From Symsagittifera roscoffensis (Eukaryota > Xenacoelomorpha > Acoela > Convolutidae), in NCBI RefSeq assembly GCF_963678635.1, contig NW_026971713.1, forward strand, positions 1 through 57,330: 57,330 nucleotides of DNA, given 5' to 3'. Numbering within the stretch: the first letter of the stretch is position 1; every line of letters begins with the position of its first letter. The translations under genes were made by a program, and so were the position numbers. Positions 41,100 to 51,136 of this stretch are shown in pieces. The notes beneath the pieces are model-generated. The model was not told the DNA's origin. It saw nothing but the letters and a program-made list of their open reading frames with translations, and did no database searches.

Positions 41100-41430
41100 A
41101 CCAACAATCGACAAGTTCGTCGGCCCCAAGGACGCATTGATCACTTTGAAATTGAAGTAGGCGTGCATCAAAGGTCGGCACTTAGCTCTGTATTTTTATA
41201 ATAGTAATGGAACAAGCTACGAGAAACTCTCGTTCCATAGTATCATAGGATACGCATGATCTTGTGATATCAGCTAAAACGGAATTTTTGTGTTTTGAGA
41301 TGTTTACTACTTGGAACAAGTCATTGCAAAAACACGGTTTAAAAATTAAGTTGGATAAGACAAAGTATTTGATTTCAGGTCAAATGAGTTTTCCTCAAAA
41401 AATCGGAAAAAATCCATTCGGTTGTTTTTT
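41100..41430 (+). pseudogene. LINE reverse transcriptase fragment, left arm
   Basis: Non-LTR retrotransposon RT pieces. FEIEVGVHQRSALSSVF (41140-41190) is the conserved VGVHQGS-LSP block before the active site. After stops comes SAKTEFLCFEMFTTWNKSLQ, then GLKIKLDKTKYLISG (41340-41390), the post-YADD GLxINxxKTK motif. The YADD box itself is destroyed here (region around 41250-41275). An outer partial repeat, VQPPQGRSNFFVIKLGV, lies at 40975-41025. Family probably RTE- or Jockey-like; not resolved. Confidence 0.65.
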
Positions 41431-41552
41431 ATAGGGACTCGGCACTAATTCAATAAGTAGAAGTTCTTGTAATCAATGGGTGCTTAAAAATGCAGTTGTC
41501 TAGGGAAACTACATAAGCATAAAACTATTCATACTTATTGTCCTTGGGTTCT

Positions 41553-41586
41553 TTTACTTATACTTATACTTATACTTATAGTTGGG
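41553..41586. repeat. TTATAC hexamer microsatellite
   Basis: Four to five tandem ACTTAT/TTATAC units flanked by two GGGTTCTTTTA copies. Mirrored at 55375-55410 on the other arm. Confidence 0.8.
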
Positions 41587-41589
41587 TTC

Positions 41590-41940
41590 TTTTAATTAGT
41601 GTTTCCTTGTAAGTTTGATGTATTTAAATTGTGTGTACAGTATAATATGTATGCATGCATATACATATGCATGTACACGTGTATTTTGTATGTTGCATGT
41701 ACAAATGTTTGATACTTTTTTTATTGTCTGTATGTACTTTTGATGAATGTAAGGTATGTGCGCAGTTGAAATTTTGCAAGCGAAAGTATCTGAGTTTAGG
41801 TTTGTTTAAATGCATGTATCTTCTGTATGAAAGTGTGGTTTTTCGTAGCTTGTTTTTTTACAAGTATATTATAAGTATGTATCTATGTAAATATATGGGT
41901 ATTCTGTTAGAAATGTTTCAAAATGACCATGCGCTATAAC
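41590..41940 (+). repeat. Repeat R1, copy 1
   Basis: A ~350-bp noncoding repeat with landmarks TAATTAGTGTTTCC, an alternating purine-pyrimidine run (41645-41684, 40 nt without a break), TTTGATACTTTTTTT, TGTCTGTATGTACTTTTGATG, GTTGAAATTTTGCA and TATTATAAGTATGTATCTATG. Four copies occur in the window. The chance open frames they contain are similar only because the DNA is repeated. Confidence 0.85.
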
Positions 41941-41957
41941 TAACAGATCATATTTCA

Positions 41958-42130
41958 GACCTAGGAACAAGACCAGCTGGAAGACTTAAAAAACGCTGGA
42001 CTGATCGTTTTAAACGATAACTGAATAATTTCTGGATCAAATCCACAGACTGCTATGATCAAATGGCATGGAAAACCGTTGTCCTCTATTAGGTAAATTG
42101 AACGCTATTCAGAAAACCCTCACCTGAACC
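41958..42130 (+). pseudogene. LINE C-terminal fragment, left arm
   Basis: The frame reads LGTRPAGRLKKRWTDRFKR, one stop, then LNNFWIKSTDCYDQMAWKTV. The R-P-A-G-R-x-x-x-R-W-x-D...W pattern is the conserved C-terminal motif of many non-LTR retrotransposon ORF2 proteins. Between this and the RT fragment lies repeat R1 instead of the expected ORF2 thumb region, so R1 was inserted into or replaced that part. Confidence 0.6.
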
Positions 42131-42639
42131 ATCGCATACTCACTTTTCGAATGCCCAACCCCGCCACATCGGGAACTCGGACAATGAAAATATTAGTGTT
42201 AATGCTAGTTTTAAGAGTTTTTTACTATGATAAGTGCTTTCAAATGCATTTGAACTTGATACCGAAAAAAACTACTTAACCATCAAATGGATCGTTTTGA
42301 TTGCATGTTTCTATGTTTTTTTGATTTTCGTGAATCTGAGCCAAGTGAAATGAAACCTAGAAACCTTTTGAGTAGGTGTCGGTTATGATGAAACTTTGCT
42401 TATATATGTATATTTAATGATTTATATGCATGCATACATGTTGTTAAAGTGTGTATGTTTGTTTGCATTTATGTTAACGCTTGTAATATGTAAGTATTCA
42501 CTGATGTATGTGTGTCACCATCTATGTATGTCGGAATTTTGGTTCAGTTTTATTAGTGTATCTATGTATGTGGCATGAAACTAACGTTTTGTTTCTTTAT
42601 TTGTTTATACTTGTGTAATATATATGCATGCATGAAAAC

Positions 42640-43000
42640 TTTTTGAGCTCTATTAATTAGTTTTTCTATGTACATTTGAAGTATGTAAATTGTGTGTACA
42701 CTGTAGTATGTATGCTTGCATATGCATATGCATGTACATGTGTAATTTGTATGCATGCAGGTACATATGTTTGATACTTTTTTTGTTGTCTGTATGTACT
42801 TTTGATGAATATAACGTGTGTGCACAGTTGAAATTTTGCATGCATATGAATCTGAGATTAGGTTTGTTTAATTGCATGGGTCTTCTTTTTGTAAGTGTTT
42901 TTTTTTATTTCGTAGCTTGTTTTTTTTTAATTTTCAAGTATATTATAAGTATGTATCTATGTAAAGGTATGGGTATTCTCTGAGCAAAGTTTCAAAATAA
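42640..43000 (+). repeat. Repeat R1, copy 2
   Basis: Same landmarks as copy 1, with an alternating purine-pyrimidine run at 42717-42744 (28 nt) and GTAAAGGTATGGGTATTCTC at the end. It is preceded by a T/G-rich stretch (42370-42640) with recurrent TATGTATG words that is also mirrored on the right (54310-54560). Confidence 0.85.
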
Positions 43001-43179
43001 CTTACGATATGCGAGTTTAACTGGAACTAAAACTTGAACTCAAGCTCAACCAAGTTTATGCTTCTTAGTTATTTATAACTTTTACGAATACTTCACCGAT
43101 CACTAAAAATGCACAATGTGTTTGTGTGTGTATGAGCGTATGCGAGTTATTAAAATTTTAAGTCTGTTTTCCTCTAGGA

Positions 43180-45114
43180 TTCAAACATTGTTTGTGTATA
43201 CATGGTTTTCTCGTAAGTTGGATTTGTACGTAAGTCTGTTTGAAAGAATGCGCTCGCTTAAGCAGCCTAGAATTGTAACAATTTTTAGTACACTCCTTGC
43301 AAGGTAAATTTTTTCTACTTTTCGTCCTTGATTTTTTAAAAAGTTTTAACCAGTTTTCTAAGAATTACTAGATATTGTTCATGATTACATTTCGGTTTCC
43401 TTGTATATGAAGCATGTGTTTTTTTGTGTATGTTTGTGATGTCTGATATACTTTGTTTAAAAATGTAAGAGTTTGTTTTTGTGTTTTTTTTTTAGTAAAT
43501 TTGGACACGTAATTTTTCATTTTTTGCTCGATGAGCCGACTAGAGATTTTGACACGTCGTATTTAGGTGTCTAACTTATAAAACTCAACCTAACTTTCGA
43601 TACTGATTTGTCTAGAAAACGAAAGTCTATTTTACAAGTTACTATTAAAAGTGAAAAACAAATGGAACAGATACGTGTGTATAAATAGTTGTATGTACGT
43701 ATTGCTTAAATAGGCAAGCAGTTTTTGTATGTTTGCTTACTTACATGTAAATAATTTTTTATGTATGTTGCAAAAAAATTTGATAAATTTTTTATCTGCT
43801 TAACAATCAACTATCAGAATTATAACTACAACTAGGTGTATGATTCTAACTCAGAAAGAATCCAAATTTTTTTGTTGATTTGTCTCCAAGACTAGATAAA
43901 TTCAAAAGAAACTATATTTTTTGAACTTATACCAGATACTTTGTATGTATAAATCTTTGTTTACAATTCTAAATAAAAAATCGCGTTCATTTATGCTTGT
44001 GTACGTATGTATTGTTCATATGCGGTGTTTATGTGTGTTTTCAAAACTGCGCTTTCCTTTGCTTCTATTTATGATGTTTTAAATTCAGAATAAGTATGTA
44101 TTTGAACGGAGAAATTTTGTCAGCAGCTACAAATGAACTAACAGTTTATTTCGTTGTTGTTTTTTTTTCATGTATTTGGCTGGAGTTTTCCAGCGGCTTT
44201 CACAAGATACTGTAAATGGACTTGATACTTCATTTGATCGTTTGTCTAACTGAGTCTCTCTTGCGTATTTGTGTGAGTGTCATGTAATTGTTTAATCAAC
44301 TTTTATGTAGTACTGTGGCGTTATGAAAAATTTATTGCATACATTCAATACTTTCTTTGCTTCACAGAATAATTTAAGACGTATTGTTTTTTGAAATATA
44401 TCTCTAACCCTAACTTCATATTGTTTTTATTCTTACTGCTAGAATTTTGCACCAGACAGTTTATAAGTTTAACAATTGTAGCTAATAACATAAAACCCTA
44501 ACTAGAAGTACAAATAAACTAAACTCAATTCTGGAATACTTCACTAGATGATATGAATGTAACAGATACTACGTTTTAACGTCAATCTTTGCCAATGTAG
44601 AAATATAGAGTGTATGATAATGGTTTCGTATGGATATACTCGTTTATGTGTTAACCTTACCAACCTCATAACCTCACCTTACAACCAGTAACTCTAACTC
44701 AAAAAATTCAAATTTGTTCTCGATTTAAAAAAATCACTAGGTACAATTGTTTGTTTCAATGTATAAATGCTGCTATGTACGGGTCTGTGTACGTAAGTAT
44801 GTATGTAAAAGTGATACAAATTTTAATTGAAATTAACAGAAAGCTGCGGTGTTTCTAGAAGTTTCTTCAGATGGTTGGGCGAAATCACAAATAATCATAA
44901 GTGTCTGAGATCGCGTAGGTATACATGATTGTTATTCTGATTTTTTTATATGTTGTTTTGTATGTTTTTTTAGTTCTCTCTAACTTAGTGATGTATAGAA
45001 GGAAATGCTTTTTTTGCTCGTTCAAGAGTCTAGAAGAAGATTTAAAGTCTTATGTAATTAAAACACGTGAACCAAAAGAACAAAATGGCTGTATGTGCGT
45101 TTTGTTACTCAATG
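43180..45114. repeat. Palindrome inner unit U1
   Basis: First of three direct copies. It starts with the ATTCAAACATTGTTTGTGTA block and runs through GAATGCGCTCGC, a TTTGCTCGATGAGCC block, GTGTATAAATAGTTGTATGTACG, ACAAGATACTGTAAATG and GATGGTTGGGCGAAATC. It retains a CAGCAGCTACAAATGAAC segment (44118) shared with the right arm but missing from U2 and U3. No genes. Confidence 0.82.
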
Positions 45115-45886
45115 TAAGTTGAATAATCGAGATCGTGAAAAGGAAACCAAGAAAAATTGTAAGAAAATGGACAACACTGATCTAGACAATTTATATTACA
45201 CAGTCAAAATTTATGACTTTTGAAGTCAATAACTTTTTTCTAAGAGTTTTTTTTCCATTTGGTCAACAGATTCAGAAGAAGAATCCAACTCCTGTTGACA
45301 ATGTAGTAAAACCGTACAGCAGCGACTACTACACCAGCGGGAGGCGTTCCCGAGGAGTGTAGCGACGAGCAACGCCGGCTTAGCTACTATCCGCTAAACC
45401 AAACGGCCATGCCTCTAAAATTTGTAGGATTCGATATGTACAGTTTTCCGGGTCAGATTTTCACGCTTGAAAACTGTGATCTGAAACTGCAAGCACTAAT
45501 TGGGCTTAAACCAATGTCAACAGGTTTACGTATGCATTTTTGACAAACATTTAAACCATCTGATTCCTTAGAGAAAAAATACTAGCGCTCCAAATTTTTC
45601 GATAACAGCCTTACTGATCTAAAAAGTTATAACCTTCGTTTAGGAAATAAAGTTTTGACATAATATTTGAAAACAGCCGCACTCAAACCAACGGTTTTTG
45701 AGCTTGTCATCAGGGTGTACGATTCTCCTTTCGAAACTTTTGACCAAATAGAAAAAAAATTGTAGAAAAAAGTTGACTTCAAAAGTCATATATTTTGTCT
45801 GGGTAAAAAAATCGTCTGAATCAGTGTTCTCCATTCTCTTACAATTTTTCTTGGTTCCCTTTTCTCAATCTTGATTAGTCAACTTA
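45115..45886. mobile_element. TIR element, copy 1
   Basis: A 772-bp element with ~190-bp terminal inverted repeats (45115-45300 and 45700-45886; ends TAAGTTGA / TCAACTTA). Arms share AAAGGAAACCAAGAAAAATTG, GACAACACTGAT, TGACTTTTGAAGTCAA and CATTTGGTCAACAG-like blocks. The flanks outside the ends differ left and right, which defines the termini. The core holds a GC-rich module at 45312-45414 and short coding-like pieces on the minus strand. It resembles a fold-back or MITE-type DNA element. Confidence 0.75.
45312..45414. other. GC-rich structured module, copy 1
   Basis: About 100 nt, strikingly GC-rich in AT-rich surroundings: GTACAGCAGCGACTAC, GGGAGGCGTTCCCGA, GTGTAGCGACGAGCAACGCC, then TACTATCCGCTAAACCAAAC and GGCCATGCC. 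GGCGTT and AACGCC can pair, and CGACTAC/GTAGCG and GGGA/TCCC can also pair. The reverse strand begins GGCATGGCC and has TGGTTTAGCGG, like a pol III A box, but no matching B box or cloverleaf was found. Possible structured RNA or pol III promoter relic. Confidence 0.45.
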
Positions 45887-47230
45887 AAATGAGAGTGATT
45901 CAAACAATGCTTGTGTATACATGGTTTTCTTGTAAGTTGGATTTGTACGTAAGTATGTTTGAAAGAATGCGCTCGCTGAAGCAGCTTTAGAGTTGTAACA
46001 ATAGTTAGTACACTACTTTTAAGGTAAATTTTTTCGACTTCTCATCCTTGATTTTTTAAAAAAGTGTTAAACAGTTTTCTAATATTTACTAGATATTTTT
46101 CATGAATATATTTCGTTTTCCCTGTTTATAAACCATATGTATTTTTGTGTATGTATGTAATGTCTCATATACTTTGTTTTAAAAAGTATGAGTTTGTTTT
46201 TGTGTTTTTTTTAGTAAATTTGGACACGTAATTTTTCATCATTTGCTCGATGAGCCAATTCGAGATATTGACACGTCGTATTTAGTTTTCTAACTCATCA
46301 AACTCAATCAAATTTTCAGTACTGATTTGTCTGTAAAAAGAAAGTGTTGAAGTTTTGTGATGGTGTATGGTGTGTTCTGTATATGCAAGCAGGGCATATG
46401 GTTATATGGTTGTGGTTTTTCACTTTTGTAAGTTATTTTATGCTTGTATGTACTCAAGTACATACCCATCAAATCAAGTATTGACGTGTACAACTAACGT
46501 GTAACTATAACTCTCAAGTATACAAATAAATTCAGACGTGTATCTGTAATTAGAACTATAAAGTATAACTATATCTTCAAACATTAAACCCTCACTAGAA
46601 GTACAAATAAACTAAACTCAATTCTGGAATACTTCACAGGATGGTATGAATGTACCAGATATTACGTTTTAACGTCATTCTTTAGAGGTATAGAGTTTTT
46701 GATACTGGTTTTGTATGGATATACTCATTTATGTGTTAACCTTACCAACCTCATACGTACAACCAGAAAATCTAACTCAAAAACTCAAATTTGTTCTGGA
46801 TTTAAAGAAATCACTGGGTACATTTGATTGTTTGAATGTATAAAATGCTGCTATTTACGTGTCTATGTATGTAAGTATGTATATATGAGTGATAAAAACT
46901 TTAAAATAAATTATTTAAGCTGCGATGTTTCTAGAAGTTTCTATAATTGTTCACCTCGCTGTTTTCTTCAGATGGTTGGGCGAAATCTTAAATAATCATC
47001 ATTGGTCCGAGTTCGCGTAGGTTTACATGATTGTTTTTCTGATTGTATTTTTTATATGTTGTTTTGTATGTTTTTTTAATTCTCTACTTTAGTGATTTTG
47101 CATGTATAATTGTTTTTCGTTCATTCAATCGTCTAGAAGAAGATTATTGAATATTCCAGCGAGTCTCATGTAATTATTACACATGAAAAAGATAAAACAA
47201 AATGTCTGTGTGTGCGTTTTCATACTCATT
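45887..47230. repeat. Palindrome inner unit U2 (internally deleted)
   Basis: Second copy, shortest. It jumps from the region of GATTTGTCTGTAAAAAG (about 46326) to GTTGAAGTTTTGTGATGG, so the middle seen in U1 is missing. It keeps the GATGGTGTATGG(A/T)GTGTTCTG block shared with U3 and the right arm. Noncoding. Confidence 0.82.
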
Positions 47231-48023
47231 TAAAGTTGACTAATCAAGATGTAGAAAAAGAAACCAAGAACAATTGTAAGAAACTGGACAACACTGATTT
47301 AGTCGATTTATTTTACACAGACAAACTTTATGATTTTTGAAGTCAATAACTTTTTTCTAGGAGTTTTTTTCCATTTGGTCAACAGTTTCAGACGAAGAAA
47401 CCTACTCCCTGTTGACAGTGCAGTAAAACCGTACAGCAGCGACTACTTCACCAGCGTGAGGCGTTCCCGACGAGTGTAGCGACGAGCAACGCCGGATTAG
47501 CTACTATCCGCTAAACCAAACGGCCATGCCTCAAAAATTTGTTGGATTCGATATGTACAGTTTTCCGGGTCACATTTTCACTCTTGAAAACTGTGATCTG
47601 AAACTGCAAACACTAATTGGGTTTAAACCCATGTCAGCAGGTTTACCATTGCATTTTTGACAAACAGTTAAACCATCTGATTCCTTAGAGAAAAAAACTA
47701 GCGCTCCAAATTTTTCGATAACAGCCTTACTGACTTTTCTGCAAAGTAGGACATCTGAAAAGCTATAACCTTCGTTTAGGAAATAAAGTTTTGACAAAAA
47801 ATTTTGAAAAAGCCGCACTCACAGCAACGGTTTTTGAGCTTGTCATCAGGGTGTAGGATTCTCCTTCTGAAACAGTTGACCAAACAGAAAAAAAAATTGT
47901 AGAAAAAAATTGACTTCAAAAGTCATATATTTTGTCTGGGTAAAAAAATCGTCTGAATCAGTGTTCTCCAATCTCTTACAATTTTTCTTGGTTTCCTTTT
48001 CTCAATCTTGATTAGTCAACTTA
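47231..48023. mobile_element. TIR element, copy 2
   Basis: A 793-bp copy. TIRs at 47231-47410 and 47835-48023. GC-rich module at 47428-47530. On the minus strand an 82-codon frame (47818-47570) contains YSFSDVLLCRKVSKAVIEKF and a CQKC motif. Parallel broken frames occur in the other copies. It could be a remnant of a zinc-ribbon protein, but it is too short to assign. Confidence 0.75.
47428..47530. other. GC-rich structured module, copy 2
   Basis: Same module as at 45312-45414 with a few substitutions (for example CAGCGTGAGGCG for CAGCGGGAGGCG). The A-box-like TGGTTTAGCGG and the GGCGTT/AACGCC pair are retained. Confidence 0.45.
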
Positions 48024-50335
48024 AAATGAGAATGATTCAAACAATGTTTGTGTATACATGGTTTTCTTGTAAGTTGGATTTGTACGTAAGTATGTTTGAA
48101 AGAATGCGCTCGCTTAAGCAGCTTTAGAGTTGTAACAATAATTAGTACACTACTTTTAAGGTAAATTTTTTCGACTTCTCATCCTTGATTTTTTAAAAAA
48201 TTTTTAACCAGCTTTCTAATAATTACTAGGTAATGTTCATGAATACATTTCTGTTTCCGGGTATATAAAGCATATATATTTGTGTGTATGTTTGTAATGT
48301 CTAATATACTTTGTTCAAAAATGTAGGAGTTTGTTTTTGTGTTTTTTTTAGTAAATTTGGACTTGTATTTTTTCATTTTTTGCTCGATAAGCCAATTTGA
48401 GATATTGACACGTCGTATTTATTTGTCTAACTCATCAAACTCAATGTAACTTTCAATACTGATTTGTCTAGAAAACGAAAGTCTATTAAACTAGATACTA
48501 TAAAAAGTGAAAAACAAATATACCAGATACGTGTGTATAAATAATTGTATATACGTATTGCTTAAGTAGGCATGCAGTTTTTGTATGTTTGTTTATAGAC
48601 ATGTAAATATGTTCTTAAGTCTGTTGCAAAAAAATTGCTTTTTTTCTCATATGCTTAACAATCAACTATCAGAATTATAACTACAAATAGATGTATGACT
48701 CTAACTCAGAAAAAAATCCAATTTTTTTGGTGATTTGTCTCCAAGGCTAAATAAAATAAAATAAAAACTATTTTTTTGAACACATACGAGATACTTTGTA
48801 TATATAAGACTTTGTTGACGTTTGTAAAAAAAGTCGCATACATGTATGCTTGTGTACGTATGTATTGTTTATATGCGGTGTTTAAGTGTGTTTTCAAAAA
48901 CTGCGGATTTCACAAGATACTGTAAATGGGCTTGATACTTCATTTGATCGTTTGTCTAACTGAGTCTGTCTTGCATATTTGTGTGAGTGTCATGTAATTG
49001 TTTAATCAACTTTTATGTAGTACTGTGGCGTTATGAAAAATTTATTGCATACATTTAATACTAAGTCAAACTCAAACTCAACCTGACCTTAGTTCGAGAT
49101 AAGTCAAGAAGAGCGAGCACATATCACCAGTTACTGTACTTGTGAAATATAGACAATATAGAACAAAGACAATACAAGTAAGTATAATTATATGTGTACG
49201 CATGTAGAACTTATTGGATGTACGCCTGTTTTGTTGCAAATTGTAATAATGTCTTTTTATTAAAAAAAAACATGCGGTTTTTACTGAAAGTCTCGAACCC
49301 GGTTTAGGATATGTAATTGCCGTTGAATAAAATATTGATGTCAAAGTCAATTTATTTTCTGCTTCCTTCTAATGGTTGATCTGAGTTGTTTCAATAGATG
49401 CCAAGTGTGTACAGGTTATCACTCAGCTACTGTATACATGCTTGAAGTTTGGTGATGGTGTATGGAGTGTTCTGTATATGCAAGCAGGGCATATGGGTAT
49501 GGTCAAATGGACGTGGTTTTTTACTTTTTTAAATTATTTTATGCTTGTATGTACTTAAGTACATGCTCATCAAATCAAATATTGACGTGCACAACTAACG
49601 TGTAACTATAACTCTCAAGTATCAAAATAATTTCACACGTGTATCTGTAACTTGAACTATAAAGTATAACTATATCTTCAAACATAAAACCCTAACTAGA
49701 AGTAAAAATAAACTAAACTCAATTCTGGAATACTTCACAAGATGGTATGAATGTACCAGATACTACGTTTTAACGTCATTCTTTAGAGGTATAGAGTTTT
49801 TGATAATGGTTTTGTATGGATATACTCATTTATGTGTTAACCTTACCAACCTCATACGTACAACCAGAAACTCTAACTCAAAAAACTCAAATTTGTTCTG
49901 GATTTAAAGAAATCACTGGGTACATTTGATTGTTTGAATGTATAAAATCCTGCTATTTACGTGTCTATGTATGTAAGTATGTATAAATGAGTGATAAAAA
50001 CTTTAAAATAAATTATTTAAGCTGCGATGTTTCTAGAAGTTTCTACAATTGTTGATCTCGCTGTTTTCTTCAGATGGTTGGGCGAAATCATAAATAATCA
50101 TCATTGGTCCAAGTTCGCGTAGGTATACATGATTGTTTTTCTGATTGTATTTTTTATATGTTGTTTTGTATGTTTTTTTAATTCTCTAGCTTAGTGATTT
50201 TGCATGTATAATTGTTTTTCGTTCATTCAATTGTCTAGAAGAAGATTATTGAATATCCCAGCGAGTCTCATGTAATTATTACACATGAAAAAGATAAAAC
50301 AAAATGGCTGTGTGTGCGTTTTCATACTCATTTAA
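48024..50335. repeat. Palindrome inner unit U3
   Basis: Third copy, closest to the centre. It includes a 49078-49350 segment (mirrored at 52023-52286) that U1 and U2 lack, and lacks the 44100-44190 segment of U1. Chance frames on the minus strand (49078-49350) and on the plus strand of the mirrored copy (52023-52286) share wording (FYSTAI-YPK, SRLSVK-ACF, KRHYYNLQ). They might be a decayed coding exon, but no family is recognised. Confidence 0.82.
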
Positions 50336-51136
50336 AGTTGACTAATCAAGATGTAGAAAATGAAACCAAGAACAATTGTAAGAAAATGGACAACACTGAT
50401 TTAGTCGATTTATTTTACACAGACAAACTTTATGATTTTTGAAGTCAATAACTTTTTTCTAAGAGGTTTTTTTCCATTTGGTCAACAGTTTCAGAAGAAG
50501 AAACCTACTCCCTGTTGACAATGCAGTAAAACAGTACAGCAGCGACTACTTCACCAGCGGGAGGCGTTCCCGACGAGTGTAGCGACGAGCAACGCCGGAT
50601 TAGCTACTATCCGCTAAACCAAACGGCCATGCCTCAAAAATTTGTTGGATTCGATATGTACAGTTTTCCGGGTCACATTTTCACTCTTGAAAACTGTGAT
50701 CTGAAACTGCAAACACTAATTGGGTTTAAACCAATGTCAGCAGGTTTACGTATGCATTTTTGACAAACAGTTAAACCATCTGATTCTTTAGAGAAAAAAA
50801 ACTAGCGCTCCAAATTTTCCGATAACAGCCTTACTGACTTCTCTGCAAAGTAGGACATCTGAAAAGTTATAACCTTCGTTTAGGAAATAAAGTTTTGACA
50901 AAAAAGTTTTTTTTCAAAACAGCCGCACTCACACCAATGGTTTTTGAGCTTCTCTTCAGGATGTAGGATTCTCCTTCTGAAGCTGTTAACCAAATGAAAA
51001 AAAAACTCTCAGAAGAAATTATTGACTTCAAAAGTCATAAATTTTGTCTGTGTAAAATAAATCGACTAAATCAGTGTTGTCTATTTTCTTACAATTTTTC
51101 TTGGTTTCCTTTTCTCGATCTCGATTAGTCAACTTA
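50336..51136. mobile_element. TIR element, copy 3, at the palindrome centre
   Basis: An ~800-bp copy. TIRs at about 50336-50510 and 50965-51136, GC-rich module at 50532-50634. Here the homology does not stop at the TIR ends but continues outward on both sides as the big palindrome. An inverted duplication thus seems to have formed with this element as its axis. Confidence 0.75.
50532..50634. other. GC-rich structured module, copy 3
   Basis: Same module at the palindrome centre. It keeps GGGAGGCGTTCCCGACGAG and the A-box-like word. It is single-copy here, within the loop between the palindrome arms. Confidence 0.45.

Larger units (their letters stand above)
40940..50735. repeat. Left arm of a 15-kb imperfect palindrome
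   Basis: Sequence from 40940 inward reappears as reverse complement from 56130 inward. Paired landmarks are: LINE RT fragment (41100-41430 / 55590-55870), TTATAC hexamers (41555-41583 / 55375-55410), repeat R1 (41590-41940 / 55020-55370), LINE C-terminus (41958-42130 / 54800-54990), the second R1 (42640-43000 / 53935-54300), the GAATGCGCTCGC block (43247 / 53680) and GATGGTTGGGCGAAATC (44870, 46970, 50070 / 51385). This arm is longer because its inner part is triplicated. Confidence 0.9.

Noticed and set aside
41624-41939. Cys/Tyr/Met-rich small proteins encoded in R1 repeats on both strands
   Set aside because: The frames follow from TATG/CATG-rich DNA in a repeat present four times; both strands are open and no conserved start or function is visible.
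44400-44520. Telomere-like CTAACCCTAAC words
   Set aside because: Isolated single occurrences inside repeat units, not arrays.
45312-45414. tRNA gene in the GC-rich module (A-box-like TGGTTTAGCGG on the minus strand)
   Set aside because: No acceptor stem, anticodon arm or GGTTCRA-type B box at the right distance. Kept only as a structured module.
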